In this document: piece after piece, positions 23,948 through 33,555 of the stretch
Numbering within the stretch: the stretch's first letter is position 1
How the letters are laid out: every line of letters starts with the position of its first letter
Assembly (NCBI GenBank): GCA_937871915.1
Contig: CALMPG010000150.1
Coordinates: forward strand, 1-37,526
Direction of reading: 5' to 3'
Origin: an uncultured Phycisphaerales bacterium
GTDB taxonomy: Bacteria > Planctomycetota > Phycisphaerae > Phycisphaerales > UBA1924
DNA: 37,526 nucleotides
Translations under genes and position numbers: made by a program
Notes under the pieces: model-generated
Told to the model about the DNA's origin: nothing
The model's input: the letters and a program-made list of their open reading frames with translations, nothing else
Database searches by the model: none

Positions 23948-25940
23948 GAACGCTCCCACGACCGCCGCGGACGCGACCCTGGAGCGTGCCGCCCGGCGCG
24001 CCGGAGTGCTCACGCGACACACCGACGGGCTGGGACGCACGTCGCGCCCCGCACCCGAGGTGATCCGCGCCCTCTGCGACGCCGTCGAGTCCTCCGGCGA
24101 GCCGGACCAGGCCTCGGTCGCCATCGCCACGCCCGGCGACCGTGCGATCCGATTCCCCGAGGGCCGCCTGCGCCCCGGCCGAACCGGTACGCTGCTGCTC
24201 GAGACCGGCGGCTCGCTCCCGGCCCGCGTGCAAAGCGCGGCCCGCGTCTCCATCGGCGGGCCGATCCCGCTGGGCGTGCACCGCCTCGAACTCGACGATT
24301 CCCGCGCTCCCGATCGCATGTTCGTGCTGGCCCGTCCCAAGTCCCTGTCCAACCTCATCACCCGCGCCGGCCGGCAACTGGCCGTCTTCCTCCCGCTCCA
24401 CGCCGCGACGCCCGGCGGCCCGCAGGGTGTCGGCACGTACACCGACCTGCGCGCTATGTGCGACTGGGCCCAAAGCGCGGCCGGCGCGCTCGTCGGCACG
24501 CTCCCCCTCTTCCCCGCGTTCCTCGACGCCCCGTGCGAGCCCAGCCCATACGCCCCGGTCTCCCGCCTGTTCTGGAACGAGCTGTTCGTCGATCTCCGCG
24601 CCGCCCCCGAGTGGCGCGACGCACCGGTCCGCCGCGTGGCGGAGTCACGCCGGTTCGAGCGCGAGGCCCGCCTGGCCCGAACCGGCCCGCTGGTGGACTA
24701 CCCGCGATCCTGGCGGATCGCCCGGGCCGCGCTCATGGCCATGGCCGCCCAGGCCCGGCGCACGCCCCGCCGCTGGGCCGAGATCACCGCGGCGTCCACC
24801 GGCGCAACCGCCGACTACGCCCTCTTCCGCGCCGCGGTGGACGCCACAGGCACCTCCTGGGACCGCTGGCCCGCAGCGTGGCGCGCCGGCCGCATCGATC
24901 GCGCGCCCATCGACCCTCGCGACATCGACCTCTACCAGTACGCCCAGGCCCTCGCCCGCGAGCAACTCGCGCCCCTCGGCGGCTCGGCCGGCTCGCGCGG
25001 CCCGCTCTACCTCGACCTCCCCGTCGGCGTCCACGCCCACGGCTTCGACACCTTTTCCCGCCCCGACCTCTTCCTCCACGGCGTCTCCGCCGGCGCGCCC
25101 CCCGACGCCCTCAACACCCAGGGCCAGACCTGGGGCTTCCCGCCGATGCACCCGCGGGCCGGTCGGGCCGACGGCCACGCCCACCTTCGCGCCATGCTCC
25201 GCCACATGCTCTCGGTCGCGGGCGTGCTCCGCATCGACCACGTCATGGGCCTGTACCGCATGTACTGCGTGCCGCGCGGGTGCAACGCCAACGAGGGGGC
25301 GTACGTGCGCTACCCGGAGGAGGAACTCTTCGCCATCGTCATGATCGAGGCCGCCCGCGCGGGCGCCGTCGTCGTCGGCGAGGACCTCGGCACCGTCCCC
25401 CCGCCCGTGCGCCGGATCATGAAGCGCCGGGCCGTCCTCGGAATGCACGTGCAGCAGTTCGCCCTCGGCGGTCCTCCCGCCAGGGCCATCCACCCCGCGG
25501 GACGCCACGCCCTCGCCAGCCTGAACACCCACGACACGCCGACCTTCGCGGCCTTCTGGCACGCATCCGATGTCTCGCTCCGGCGGTCGCTCACGCACGT
25601 GGACGCCGCGAGCGCATCCCGCGAACGGGCCCAGCGCACCGCGACGCGCCGCGAGGTCGTCGCGGCCCTCAAGCAGCGCCGGCTCCCCGCCACGAACGCC
25701 CAAGCCGCCGCCATGTCGCTCATGCGCCTGCAAGCCCGCGGGCGAGCCCCCATCTCGCTGGTCAACCTCGAGGATCTCTGGGCCGAGCGCCGCCCGCAGA
25801 ACGTCCCGGGCACATCCACCGAGTATCCCAACTGGCGGCGCAGGGCCTCGCGCTCGCTGCGGTCCATCATCGCCGACAAGAAGATCGCCGCCAGCCTCGC
25901 CCTGCTCGCCCGCGAGCGCCGCTCGGGAGGACGCGCATGA
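23940..25940 (+). CDS. malQ: 4-alpha-glucanotransferase MalQ (amylomaltase)
   Basis: GH77 enzyme of about 666 aa that disproportionates maltodextrins by moving alpha-1,4-glucan segments, releasing glucose. The first 130 residues form a variable N-domain; the barrel starts near 140 (AVFLPLHAATPGGPQGVGTY). Family blocks seen: SPYAPVSRLFWNELFVDL, nucleophile Asp433 in LRIDHVMGLYRMY, acid/base Glu481 in VGEDLGTVP, and Asp532 in LNTHDTPTFAAFW. In this operon it would recycle short glucans left by GlgB and TreY, or make chains long enough for TreY. Start ATG 23940 overlaps the glgB end by eight bases with GAAGG directly upstream. The stop overlaps the treZ start as ATGA. Identity is firm; the physiological direction is inferred. 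Confidence 0.93.
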   Translation: MPENAPTTAADATLERAARRAGVLTRHTDGLGRTSRPAPEVIRALCDAVESSGEPDQASVAIATPGDRAIRFPEGRLRPGRTGTLLLETGGSLPARVQSAARVSIGGPIPLGVHRLELDDSRAPDRMFVLARPKSLSNLITRAGRQLAVFLPLHAATPGGPQGVGTYTDLRAMCDWAQSAAGALVGTLPLFPAFLDAPCEPSPYAPVSRLFWNELFVDLRAAPEWRDAPVRRVAESRRFEREARLARTGPLVDYPRSWRIARAALMAMAAQARRTPRRWAEITAASTGATADYALFRAAVDATGTSWDRWPAAWRAGRIDRAPIDPRDIDLYQYAQALAREQLAPLGGSAGSRGPLYLDLPVGVHAHGFDTFSRPDLFLHGVSAGAPPDALNTQGQTWGFPPMHPRAGRADGHAHLRAMLRHMLSVAGVLRIDHVMGLYRMYCVPRGCNANEGAYVRYPEEELFAIVMIEAARAGAVVVGEDLGTVPPPVRRIMKRRAVLGMHVQQFALGGPPARAIHPAGRHALASLNTHDTPTFAAFWHASDVSLRRSLTHVDAASASRERAQRTATRREVVAALKQRRLPATNAQAAAMSLMRLQARGRAPISLVNLEDLWAERRPQNVPGTSTEYPNWRRRASRSLRSIIADKKIAASLALLARERRSGGRA

Positions 25941-27769
25941 CCCCCCACCTCCCACCCATCGGCGCGTTCCCCCTCGACGCCCGGCGCACCCGCTTCACCC
26001 TCTGGGCCCCCCTCCACGAGCGCATGGGCCTGCGCCTCGCCGGCGCCGATCGCCCGCTGCCGATGGCCCCGGACGCCGACGGCTACCACACTCTCGACGC
26101 CGACGCGCCGCCCGGCACCCGCTACCAGTTCGAGTTCGCCGATGGCCGCCTGCGCCCCGACCCCGCCTCCCTCGCCCAGCCCGACGGCGTGCACGGCCCA
26201 TCTCAAGTGGTGGCTCGCCCTTTCGGTGCGCCCCCCGCGCCGTTCGCCAACCCCCCGCTGGCCCAGCACGTGTTCTACGAGCTCCACGCCGGCGCCTTCA
26301 CCCCCGAGGGCACCTTCGACGCCGTGATCCCGCGCCTCGGCGCGCTCCGCGACCTCGGCGTCACGGCCATCGAACTCATGCCCATCGGCCAGTTCCCCGG
26401 CGCTCGCAACTGGGGCTACGACGGCGTCTCCCTCTTCGCCGCGCACTCGGCCTACGGCGGCCTCCACGGCCTCCTCCGACTCGTGAGCGCGTGCCACGCA
26501 CAGGGAATGGCCATCTTCCTCGACGCCGTCTACAACCACCTCGGCCCCGAGGGCAACTACCTCGGCGAGTTCGGCCCGTACTTCACCGACCGCTACAAAA
26601 CCCCCTGGGGCGCGGCCCTGAACTTCGACGGCCCCGGCTCCGACCACGTCCGCGAGTTCTTCATCCAGAACAGCCTCTTCTGGACCCGCGACTGCGGCCT
26701 CGACGGCCTCCGCCTCGACGCCGTCCACGCCATCGTCGATCACTCCGCCAGCACGTTCATCGAGGAACTCGCCGCTCGAAACCACGCCGCCGCCGAGAAC
26801 GCGGGCCGGCGCATCCTCGTCATCGCCGAGTCCAGCGACAACGACCCCAAACTCGTTCGCCCCCGGACCATCGGCGGCCTCGGCCTCGACGGGTGCTGGA
26901 ACGACGACTACCACCACGCCATCCGCGCCGCCCTCACCGGCGACCGGCGCGGCTACTACAAGCCCTTCGGCGTCGGCGGCGGGGGGGCCCAGATCGCCAA
27001 GGCCATCAACGACCGCTTCGTCTTCGCCGGCGAGTACTCCTCCGGCTACGGCCGCCGCCACGGCGCACCCGCCCGCGACATCGACCACGCCCGCCTCATC
27101 GTCTTCACCCAGAACCACGACCAGGTCGGCAACCGTCCCCTCGGCGATCGCCTCGACGCCACCGCCGGCCTCGACGGCGCCCGCACCGCCGCCGCCCTCG
27201 TCCTCCTCTCCCCCTTCACGCCCATGCTCTGGATGGGCGAGGAATACGCCGAGCCCGCGCCCTTCCAGTACTTCGTCAGCCACACCGACCCGGACCTCAT
27301 CGAAGCCGTGCGGCGCGGCAGGAAACAAGAGTTCGCCGAGTTCCACGCCGCGGGCGACGCCCCCGACCCACAAGACGAGGCCACCCTCCGCCGCTCCACG
27401 CTCGACTGGTCGCTCCGCGAGCACCCGAGCCATGCAAAGACGCTCGCGTACTACACCGAGCTCCTGCGCCTGCGTCGAGCCCTCGACATCCCCGCCAGAG
27501 CATCCACCGCGTCAGCCGCGGCACACGGCCCCGTCGTCCGCCTGACCTACGCCGGAAACCCGTCCATCCTGATCTGTGCCAACACCGGCGCCCACCCCGC
27601 CGGCGCGCCACTCGACCATCCCGGACCCTTCGAGTGCCTGCTCGATTCCACCGACCCGCGCTGGGGCGGCGACAGAACACCCACACGCCCGACCGGGCCG
27701 TTCGCCCGCGAGTGCATGCTCGCACCCAGGTCCGTCCTGGTGCTCCGGGCCGCCAAGGAGAACCAATGA
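25937..27769 (+). CDS. treZ: malto-oligosyltrehalose trehalohydrolase TreZ
   Basis: GH13_10 hydrolase of about 610 aa that releases trehalose from the maltooligosyl-trehalose ends made by TreY. An N-terminal CBM48-like domain (about 1-100, RRTFTLWAP-type start) leads to QHVFYELHAGAFTPEGTF, a GH13_10 hallmark. Further blocks are ELMPIGQFPGARNWGYDGV and FLDAVYNHLGPEGNYLGEFGPYF, with nucleophile Asp261 in GLRLDAVHAI, acid/base Glu298 in VIAESSDND and Asp395 in TQNHDQVGNRPLGDR. Length is normal. Start ATG 25937 was chosen for the GGGAGGA site about six bases upstream and the ATGA overlap with malQ. TreY is two genes downstream, with a GH57 protein between them. Confidence 0.95.
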   Translation: MTPHLPPIGAFPLDARRTRFTLWAPLHERMGLRLAGADRPLPMAPDADGYHTLDADAPPGTRYQFEFADGRLRPDPASLAQPDGVHGPSQVVARPFGAPPAPFANPPLAQHVFYELHAGAFTPEGTFDAVIPRLGALRDLGVTAIELMPIGQFPGARNWGYDGVSLFAAHSAYGGLHGLLRLVSACHAQGMAIFLDAVYNHLGPEGNYLGEFGPYFTDRYKTPWGAALNFDGPGSDHVREFFIQNSLFWTRDCGLDGLRLDAVHAIVDHSASTFIEELAARNHAAAENAGRRILVIAESSDNDPKLVRPRTIGGLGLDGCWNDDYHHAIRAALTGDRRGYYKPFGVGGGGAQIAKAINDRFVFAGEYSSGYGRRHGAPARDIDHARLIVFTQNHDQVGNRPLGDRLDATAGLDGARTAAALVLLSPFTPMLWMGEEYAEPAPFQYFVSHTDPDLIEAVRRGRKQEFAEFHAAGDAPDPQDEATLRRSTLDWSLREHPSHAKTLAYYTELLRLRRALDIPARASTASAAAHGPVVRLTYAGNPSILICANTGAHPAGAPLDHPGPFECLLDSTDPRWGGDRTPTRPTGPFARECMLAPRSVLVLRAAKENQ

Positions 27770-30171
27770 GCCGAAAGTACATCTGCGTCCATGGCCACTT
27801 CTACCAGCCGCCGCGCGAGAACGCCTGGCTGGAAACCGTGGAGATGCAGGAATCCGCCTACCCGTCGCACGACTGGAACGCCCGCATCACGCGCGAGTGC
27901 TACTCCACCAACGCCCGGGCCCGCCTGCTCAACGCCGCCGGCAAGATCGAGCGCATCGTGAGCAACTACGCGCGGATGAGCTTCAACTTCGGCCCCACGC
28001 TCCTGGCGTGGATGCAGGAGGCCGCGCCGGACGTGGCCGAGCGCATCGCGCACAGCGACCGCGCCAGCGTCGATCGCTTCGGCGGCCACGGCTCGGCCAT
28101 GGCCCAGGGCTTCAACCACACGATCCTCCCCCTGTGCAACGACCGGGACAGACGGACCCAGGTCCTCTGGGGCGTCCGGGACTTCCAGTCCCGCTTCGGG
28201 CGAGCCCCCGAGGGCATGTGGATGCCCGAGACCGCCGCCGACACGCCCACCCTCGAGACCCTCGCCGAAGCCGGCATCGCCTTCACCCTCATGGCCCCGC
28301 GCCAGTGCGCCGCCGTCCGGCCCATCGGCTCCGAGACGTGGGACGAGGTCGGCGAGGGCGTCGATCCGACTCGGGCCTATCTCTGCAAACTTCCCTCCGG
28401 GCGAACGATCTCGGTCTTCTTCTACGACGGCCCCGTCTCGCAGGGCGTCGCCTTCGAGGGCCTGCTCAACAGCGGCGACCGCTTCGCCGACCGCCTCATG
28501 AGCGGCCTCGACGACGCCCGCACCCACGACCAGCTCATGCACATCGCCACCGACGGCGAGAGCTACGGCCACCACCACCGCCACGGCGAGATGGCCCTCG
28601 CCGCCGCGCTCGAGCGCATCGAGCACGATCCCGGCATCGAACTCATCAACTACGGCCTCTTCCTCGAGCGCCATCCGCCGACGATGGAGGCCCGCATCCA
28701 CGAGAACAGCTCCTGGAGCTGCGTCCACGGCGTGGAGCGATGGCGGTCCGACTGCGGGTGCAACTCCGGCCACGCCGGCCTGCACCAGCGCTGGCGAGCC
28801 CCCCTGCGCGAGGCCTTCGACTGGCTGCGAGACGCCGTCGCGCCCCGCTTCGAGCAGATCGGCGCCACGCTCTTCACCGACCCCTGGGCCGCCCGCGACG
28901 GCTACATCGAGGTCCTCCTCGACCGCTCCCCGGCGTCGCTCGACCGGTTCTTCGAGAAGCACGGACGCGCCACCACCGACGACGCCGCGCGGACCACGGC
29001 CCTGAAACTCATGGAGCTCCAGCGCCACGCCATGCTCATGTACACCAGCTGCGCCTGGTTCTTCGACGACATCGCCGGCATCGAGACCGTGCAGGTCATC
29101 CAGTACGCCGCCCGCGTCATCCAGCTCGCCCAGCGCACCATCGGCCTCGACCTGGAGGCGGAGTTCCTCGAACGCCTCGCCCGCGCCGAGGGCAACCACA
29201 AGGACACGCCCACCGGCAAGGCCGTCTACGAGAAGAGCGTCCGGCCCGCCATGCTCACCCTCGACCGCGTCGCGGCCCACTACGCCATCAACCGCCTCTT
29301 CGATTCCCAGGTCGATCGCGTCTACGCCTTCGACATCCTCGACGAGCACACCACTCGCGCCACCTCCGGCCGGGCCCGCCTGGTCGTCGGCCACGCCACC
29401 TTCCGCTCCCGCATCGACTTCAACTCCGCCCACCTCTCCTTCTGCGCCCTGCACACCGGCGACCACACCGTCTGCTGCGGCGTCCGCCCCTTCGCCGGTG
29501 AGGAGGCCTTCGCCTCCGTCGCCGAGGCCACCAAGGAATCCTTCGGCCGGGCCGCGTTCAGCGAGGTGCTCCGCTTCATGGACCGCGACTTCGGCGGAAC
29601 CTCCCACTCCATCGCCTCGCTCTTCCGCGACCAGCAGCACGCCGTGGTCCGGCGCATCCTCAAGCCTGCGCTCGAGCAGATCGACAACTCCTACCGCCAG
29701 ATCTACGAGCACAACGCCCCCCTGGCCCACTTCCTCCGCTCCCTCTCGCTCACCGTCCCCCGCCGCATCCAGATGACCGGCACCGTCGTGCTCAGCCAGA
29801 ACCTCAGAAGGGCGCTCGAGGCGTCCCCGCCCGACCTCCCGCTGGCCGGCGAACTCGTGGACGAGGCCGAGCGCGCCGGCATCGCCCTCGACGCCCAGAC
29901 CGTCGGCCTGGCCGTGACCGAGGCCATGGAGCGCGCCATCCGCTCCGCCCAGGCCGCCAGCGATCCCCTCTCGAACAGCCGCGACATGCTCGGGCTGGTG
30001 CGCCTCATCGTCAAACTCCCCTTCGACGTGGACCTCTGGCCTCTGCAGGAGCACTTCGTCGATCGCATCCAGCCCCTCATCGGCCCCCTCACGGCCAAGA
30101 AAGACCCCCCGGCCGTCGCCAGCCTCGCCCTCGTCCAGGGGCTGGGCAACGCGCTGGGGGTCAGCGAGTGA
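27766..30171 (+). CDS. GH57-family glycoside hydrolase with DUF3536
   Basis: Protein of about 801 aa of the GH57-fold group carrying DUF3536; its activity is not established to my knowledge. Near the N-terminus HGHFYQPPRENAWLE corresponds to GH57 motif 1 (H-x-QP). Glu155 in GMWMPETA matches the usual catalytic nucleophile motif and Asp263 in IATDGESYGHHH the acid/base motif, so it looks catalytically competent. The C-terminal half (about 330-800) is the DUF3536 region, rich in helices. GH57 enzymes cut or transfer alpha-glucans (alpha-amylase, amylopullulanase, branching enzyme). Placed between treZ and treY it probably trims or debranches the glucan for TreY, perhaps replacing TreX (inference). 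Start ATG 27766 has AAGGAG five bases upstream and overlaps treZ by four bases; the stop overlaps treY. Confidence 0.85.
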   Translation: MSRKYICVHGHFYQPPRENAWLETVEMQESAYPSHDWNARITRECYSTNARARLLNAAGKIERIVSNYARMSFNFGPTLLAWMQEAAPDVAERIAHSDRASVDRFGGHGSAMAQGFNHTILPLCNDRDRRTQVLWGVRDFQSRFGRAPEGMWMPETAADTPTLETLAEAGIAFTLMAPRQCAAVRPIGSETWDEVGEGVDPTRAYLCKLPSGRTISVFFYDGPVSQGVAFEGLLNSGDRFADRLMSGLDDARTHDQLMHIATDGESYGHHHRHGEMALAAALERIEHDPGIELINYGLFLERHPPTMEARIHENSSWSCVHGVERWRSDCGCNSGHAGLHQRWRAPLREAFDWLRDAVAPRFEQIGATLFTDPWAARDGYIEVLLDRSPASLDRFFEKHGRATTDDAARTTALKLMELQRHAMLMYTSCAWFFDDIAGIETVQVIQYAARVIQLAQRTIGLDLEAEFLERLARAEGNHKDTPTGKAVYEKSVRPAMLTLDRVAAHYAINRLFDSQVDRVYAFDILDEHTTRATSGRARLVVGHATFRSRIDFNSAHLSFCALHTGDHTVCCGVRPFAGEEAFASVAEATKESFGRAAFSEVLRFMDRDFGGTSHSIASLFRDQQHAVVRRILKPALEQIDNSYRQIYEHNAPLAHFLRSLSLTVPRRIQMTGTVVLSQNLRRALEASPPDLPLAGELVDEAERAGIALDAQTVGLAVTEAMERAIRSAQAASDPLSNSRDMLGLVRLIVKLPFDVDLWPLQEHFVDRIQPLIGPLTAKKDPPAVASLALVQGLGNALGVSE

Positions 30172-32645
30172 ACCCCCCACGCCCCGCCCGCCCCCCGATC
30201 GCGACCTACCGCCTCCAGCTCACGCCGGAGTTCGGCCTCGACGCCGCCGCGGCCGTCGTGGACTATCTCGCCGCCCTCGGCGTCTCGCACCTCTACCTCT
30301 CGCCCGTCTTCGAGGCCCGCCCGGGCAGCACCCACGGCTACGACCAGCCCGCCCCGCCCCGCCTGCGCCACGAACTCGGCGGCGAGCCCGCCTTCGAGCG
30401 CCTCGCGGGCGCCGCCCACGGCGCGGGCCTTGGCATCGTCCTCGACATCGTCCCCAACCACATGGCCGCGCACCACGACAACCCCTGGTGGCGAGCCCTC
30501 CTCAAGCACGGCCCCGGCTCCGAGTTCGACCGCTTCTTCGACGTGGACTGGGCCCGCGCCGGGGGCCGCGTCGTGCTCCCCGTCCTCGGCGCGCCCCTCG
30601 ACGAGGCCATCGCGAAGGGGCAACTCGCCGTGGAGCGGACCGAATCGGGCCCGATCGTTCGCTACTTCGACCGCCTGTTTCCGCTCCGCGACGACGGTCC
30701 CTCCCTATCGGCCCCGCTCCCCGAACTCCTCGCGGCCCAGCACTACGAACTCGCCTTCTGGCGCGACGGCCTGGCCCGCATCAACTACCGCCGCTTCTTC
30801 GACATCGCCGACCTCGCCGGCCTCCGCATCGAAGACCCGGAAGTCTTCCGCCAGACCCACGCCGGGATCATCGACCTCGCCGCCCGCGGCCGCATCGACG
30901 CCGTCCGCGTGGACCACATCGACGGCCTGCGCGATCCCCTCGAATACCTCTCCCGCCTCCGCGCGGCCCTCGACGAGGCGACGAAGGGCTCGCCGCGCCT
31001 GCCCATCTTCGTCGAGAACATCCTCGCCCGCGATGAGGACATGCCCGACGCGTGGCCCGTGGACGGCACCACCGGCTACGAGTTCCTCGCCGCGTCCGCC
31101 GCGCTCATGGTCGATCCCCCCGGCCTCGGCACGCTGCGGAGCCACGCCGAGAAGACCGGCGCCGGCGTCCCCGACTTCCACGCCCTCGGCATCGCCTGCA
31201 AACGCGAGGTCGCCCAGTCGATCCTCGAACCCGAACTCGCCCGCCTCTGCCGCTCGCTGGAAGCCTGCCTGCACGTCGCGAAGATCGACTGCGACGCCGA
31301 GTCCCTCCGCCGCGCCACCATCGAACTCTCCTCCCGCCTCGGCGTCTACCGCACCTACGCCGACGCCCCCGGCATGTCCGCGTCCGACGCCGACCGCCTG
31401 GCCGAAGCCGCACAGGCCGCAACATCGGCCGCCACGCGCGAATCCACCATCCGGGCCATCGCACTCCTCGAAGATCTCTTCACGCTCTCGGGCCCCTTCG
31501 AAGCGCCGGGCGTGCGAGAGCGTGCCCTCGCCTCCACGCGACTCTGGCAGCAGTTCACCGGCCCCCTCGCGGCCAAGGGCATCGAGGACACCGCCCTCTA
31601 CCGCGACATCGCCGTCCTCGCCCTCAACGACGTCGGCACCGAGCCCGTCGCCACCGACGCCGCGCCCCAGGTCGCCCGCCTCGCCGCGCAGCGCCGCGCT
31701 CGCCCCCTCTCCCTCAACACCACCGACACCCACGACGCCAAGCGCTCCGAGGATGTCCGGGCCCGCCTCGCCGCGCTCTCGCACGACCCGGAGCCGTGGA
31801 CCCGCCTGCTCGACCAAGCCCTCCCGCTCCTCGCGCCCGATCACGCGCCCTCCCCGCCCACCGCGACCGACCGCTCCCTCATCCTCCACTCCGCCCTCGC
31901 CCTCTGGCCCCTCGACACGCCGCCCGACCCCGCCCTCGCCGATCGCCTCAAGGCCTACATCGTCAAGGCCGCCCGCGAGGCCAAGCGGTCCACCGCGTGG
32001 ACCGCGCCCAACGCCGCCTACGAGGACGCCTGCGGCGCGGCCGTGGACGCCCTGCTCTTCTCCGACCCGCTCGCCGACGTGCGCCGCCACATCGCCGACC
32101 TCGCCCGTGCCACCCGCGCCCTCGCCGGCCGACTCTCCGTCGCCTCGATACTCCTGAAAGCCCTCCTCCCCGGCACGCCCGATTGGTACCAGGGCGCCGA
32201 ATGCCGCGTCCTCGCCCTCGTCGATCCCGACAATCGCCGCCCCGTCGATTTCGCGCACCGACGCGAACTCCTCGCCGACATCGCCCGCCGGTGGCGAGAC
32301 GATCCCGCCGCCGCCGCGTCGTCGATCCTCAACACCCCGGACTCCGACGCGGCCAAACTCTTCGTCTCGTGGCGGGCCCTGGCGATCCGCCGCCGCCTCC
32401 TCGCCGACGGCGGCGCTCTCATCCTCGACTCGTTCACCCACGATCGATCGCACTGGCGATGGACCGCCTCCGCAGGCGCCCGGCGGCTCGTCGCCACGGT
32501 CCGCTTCGACGATTCGACGTCTCTCCCCGCTCCCGACGCGCCCCCGCCCCACGATGGGGCGATCGACCAGATCAGCGCCGTCGGCGCACACCGTCCCCCC
32601 GCGTGGGCAGGCGTCGTCCTCGACGGCGTCCGCACGCTCTGGTAG
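30168..32645 (+). CDS. treY: malto-oligosyltrehalose synthase TreY
   Basis: GH13_26 enzyme of about 825 aa that rearranges the reducing-end alpha-1,4 bond of a maltodextrin to the alpha,alpha-1,1 bond of trehalose. The N-terminal ATYRLQLTPEFGLDAAAAVV and YLSPVFEARPGSTHGYD are hallmark TreY sequences; DIVPNHMA follows. Predicted nucleophile is Asp249 in VRVDHIDGL, acid/base Glu283 in IFVENIL and the third acid Asp523 in DTHDAKRSEDVRAR. PGTPDWYQGAE near residue 665 is also typical. Length is in the family range. Start GTG 30168 overlaps the stop of the GH57 gene (GTGA). It is the last gene of the operon, followed by a hairpin and the convergent phaB. With TreZ it returns glucan to free trehalose. 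Confidence 0.95.
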   Translation: MNPPRPARPPIATYRLQLTPEFGLDAAAAVVDYLAALGVSHLYLSPVFEARPGSTHGYDQPAPPRLRHELGGEPAFERLAGAAHGAGLGIVLDIVPNHMAAHHDNPWWRALLKHGPGSEFDRFFDVDWARAGGRVVLPVLGAPLDEAIAKGQLAVERTESGPIVRYFDRLFPLRDDGPSLSAPLPELLAAQHYELAFWRDGLARINYRRFFDIADLAGLRIEDPEVFRQTHAGIIDLAARGRIDAVRVDHIDGLRDPLEYLSRLRAALDEATKGSPRLPIFVENILARDEDMPDAWPVDGTTGYEFLAASAALMVDPPGLGTLRSHAEKTGAGVPDFHALGIACKREVAQSILEPELARLCRSLEACLHVAKIDCDAESLRRATIELSSRLGVYRTYADAPGMSASDADRLAEAAQAATSAATRESTIRAIALLEDLFTLSGPFEAPGVRERALASTRLWQQFTGPLAAKGIEDTALYRDIAVLALNDVGTEPVATDAAPQVARLAAQRRARPLSLNTTDTHDAKRSEDVRARLAALSHDPEPWTRLLDQALPLLAPDHAPSPPTATDRSLILHSALALWPLDTPPDPALADRLKAYIVKAAREAKRSTAWTAPNAAYEDACGAAVDALLFSDPLADVRRHIADLARATRALAGRLSVASILLKALLPGTPDWYQGAECRVLALVDPDNRRPVDFAHRRELLADIARRWRDDPAAAASSILNTPDSDAAKLFVSWRALAIRRRLLADGGALILDSFTHDRSHWRWTASAGARRLVATVRFDDSTSLPAPDAPPPHDGAIDQISAVGAHRPPAWAGVVLDGVRTLW

Positions 32646-32651
32646 TCGCTC

Positions 32652-32670
32652 CGATCGCCCGGCGCGATCG
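32652..32670. terminator. bidirectional hairpin between treY and phaB
   Basis: CGATCGC (32652-32658), loop CCGGC, GCGATCG (32664-32670): a 7-bp perfect stem filling the 33-base gap between converging operons. No U-tract is present. Position suggests it ends both the glucan operon and the PHA operon transcripts. Confidence 0.45.
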
Positions 32671-32678
32671 CCCCAGCC

Positions 32679-33425
32679 TCACATGTACAACCCGCCGTTG
32701 ACGCCGATCTCCTGCCCCGTCACGAACGACGCGGCCGGCGACGCCAGGAATGCCACCACCTCCGCGATCTCCTCCGCCTCGCCCATCCTCGCCATCGGCG
32801 TGATCGACTTGATGTGCTCCAGCGCCTTCTCCGACACGGCCGCCGTCATGTCCGTCCGGATGAACCCAGGGGCCACGCAGTTGGCCGTCACGCCCTTGCG
32901 GGCCACCTCGCGGGCCACGCTCTTGGTGAACGCGTCCAGCCCCCCCTTGGCCGCGGCGTAGTTCGCCTGCCCGAAGTTGCCCATCTGCCCGATCACGCTC
33001 GTGATGTTGATCACCCGCCCCCACCCCTTCTCCACCATCTGCGGCAGGAACAGGTGCGTCATCTGCACCGGCCCCTTGAGGTTCACGTTGAGCACCTCGT
33101 CCCACTCCGTGTGCGTCATCTTCATGAACGACTTGTCCCGGGTGATCCCGGCGTTGTTCACGAGGATGTCGATCTGCCCGAAGGTCTTTCGGAGTGTCTC
33201 GCCCATCGCGTGCACGGCCGTGTCGTCGGCGATGTTGCACCTGCAGAGCTCGGCCTTGCGACCCATGGCCCGGATCTGGTCGCGAACCTCGCCCGCGGAC
33301 CGATCGTTGCTCGCGTAGTTGATCGCCACGTCCGCGCCCGTGCGGGCCAGCGCCAGCGCGATCGCGCGACCGATGCCGCGCCCCGCCCCGGTGACAAGTG
33401 CGACACGACCTTGCAGTGGAAGCAT
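32679..33425 (-). CDS. phaB: acetoacetyl-CoA reductase PhaB (FabG-like SDR)
   Basis: Short-chain dehydrogenase of about 248 aa. It probably reduces acetoacetyl-CoA to (R)-3-hydroxybutyryl-CoA, the monomer for PhaC, in the cytoplasm. The nucleotide loop is TGAGRGIG (12-19), NNAG is at 90-93, and the catalytic set is Asn114, Ser143, Tyr156 and Lys160 (YAAAK). It ends GQEIGVNGGLYM, as is common in PhaB. FabG is very similar, so the PhaB call leans on its place in a PHA cluster. Start ATG 33425 has AGGAG seven bases upstream. It is preceded by its own promoter (33499-33526) after a 130-base gap from the SDR gene, so it may also be transcribed alone. Confidence 0.83.
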   Translation of the reverse strand: MLPLQGRVALVTGAGRGIGRAIALALARTGADVAINYASNDRSAGEVRDQIRAMGRKAELCRCNIADDTAVHAMGETLRKTFGQIDILVNNAGITRDKSFMKMTHTEWDEVLNVNLKGPVQMTHLFLPQMVEKGWGRVINITSVIGQMGNFGQANYAAAKGGLDAFTKSVAREVARKGVTANCVAPGFIRTDMTAAVSEKALEHIKSITPMARMGEAEEIAEVVAFLASPAASFVTGQEIGVNGGLYM

Positions 33426-33498
33426 GGGACGGCTCCTGTGTGCTGCCGCGGGCCGCGCACGCAGGCGAGCCCCGGGCATGGGTGGAAGGTGCACACGC

Positions 33499-33526
33499 AG
33501 TCTAGCAGATCCCTGCCCGAACGCAA
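33499..33526 (-). promoter_or_regulatory. promoter before phaB with extended -10
   Basis: On the minus strand TTGCGT (33526-33521), a 16-base spacer and TAGACT (33504-33499) preceded by TGC. Transcription would begin near 33492, about 67 bases before the phaB ATG. The TGCTAnnCT pattern recurs at two other promoters here. Confidence 0.45.
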
Positions 33527-33555
33527 AGCCCGCCTTGAAAGCCCGAAAAGCCGGC

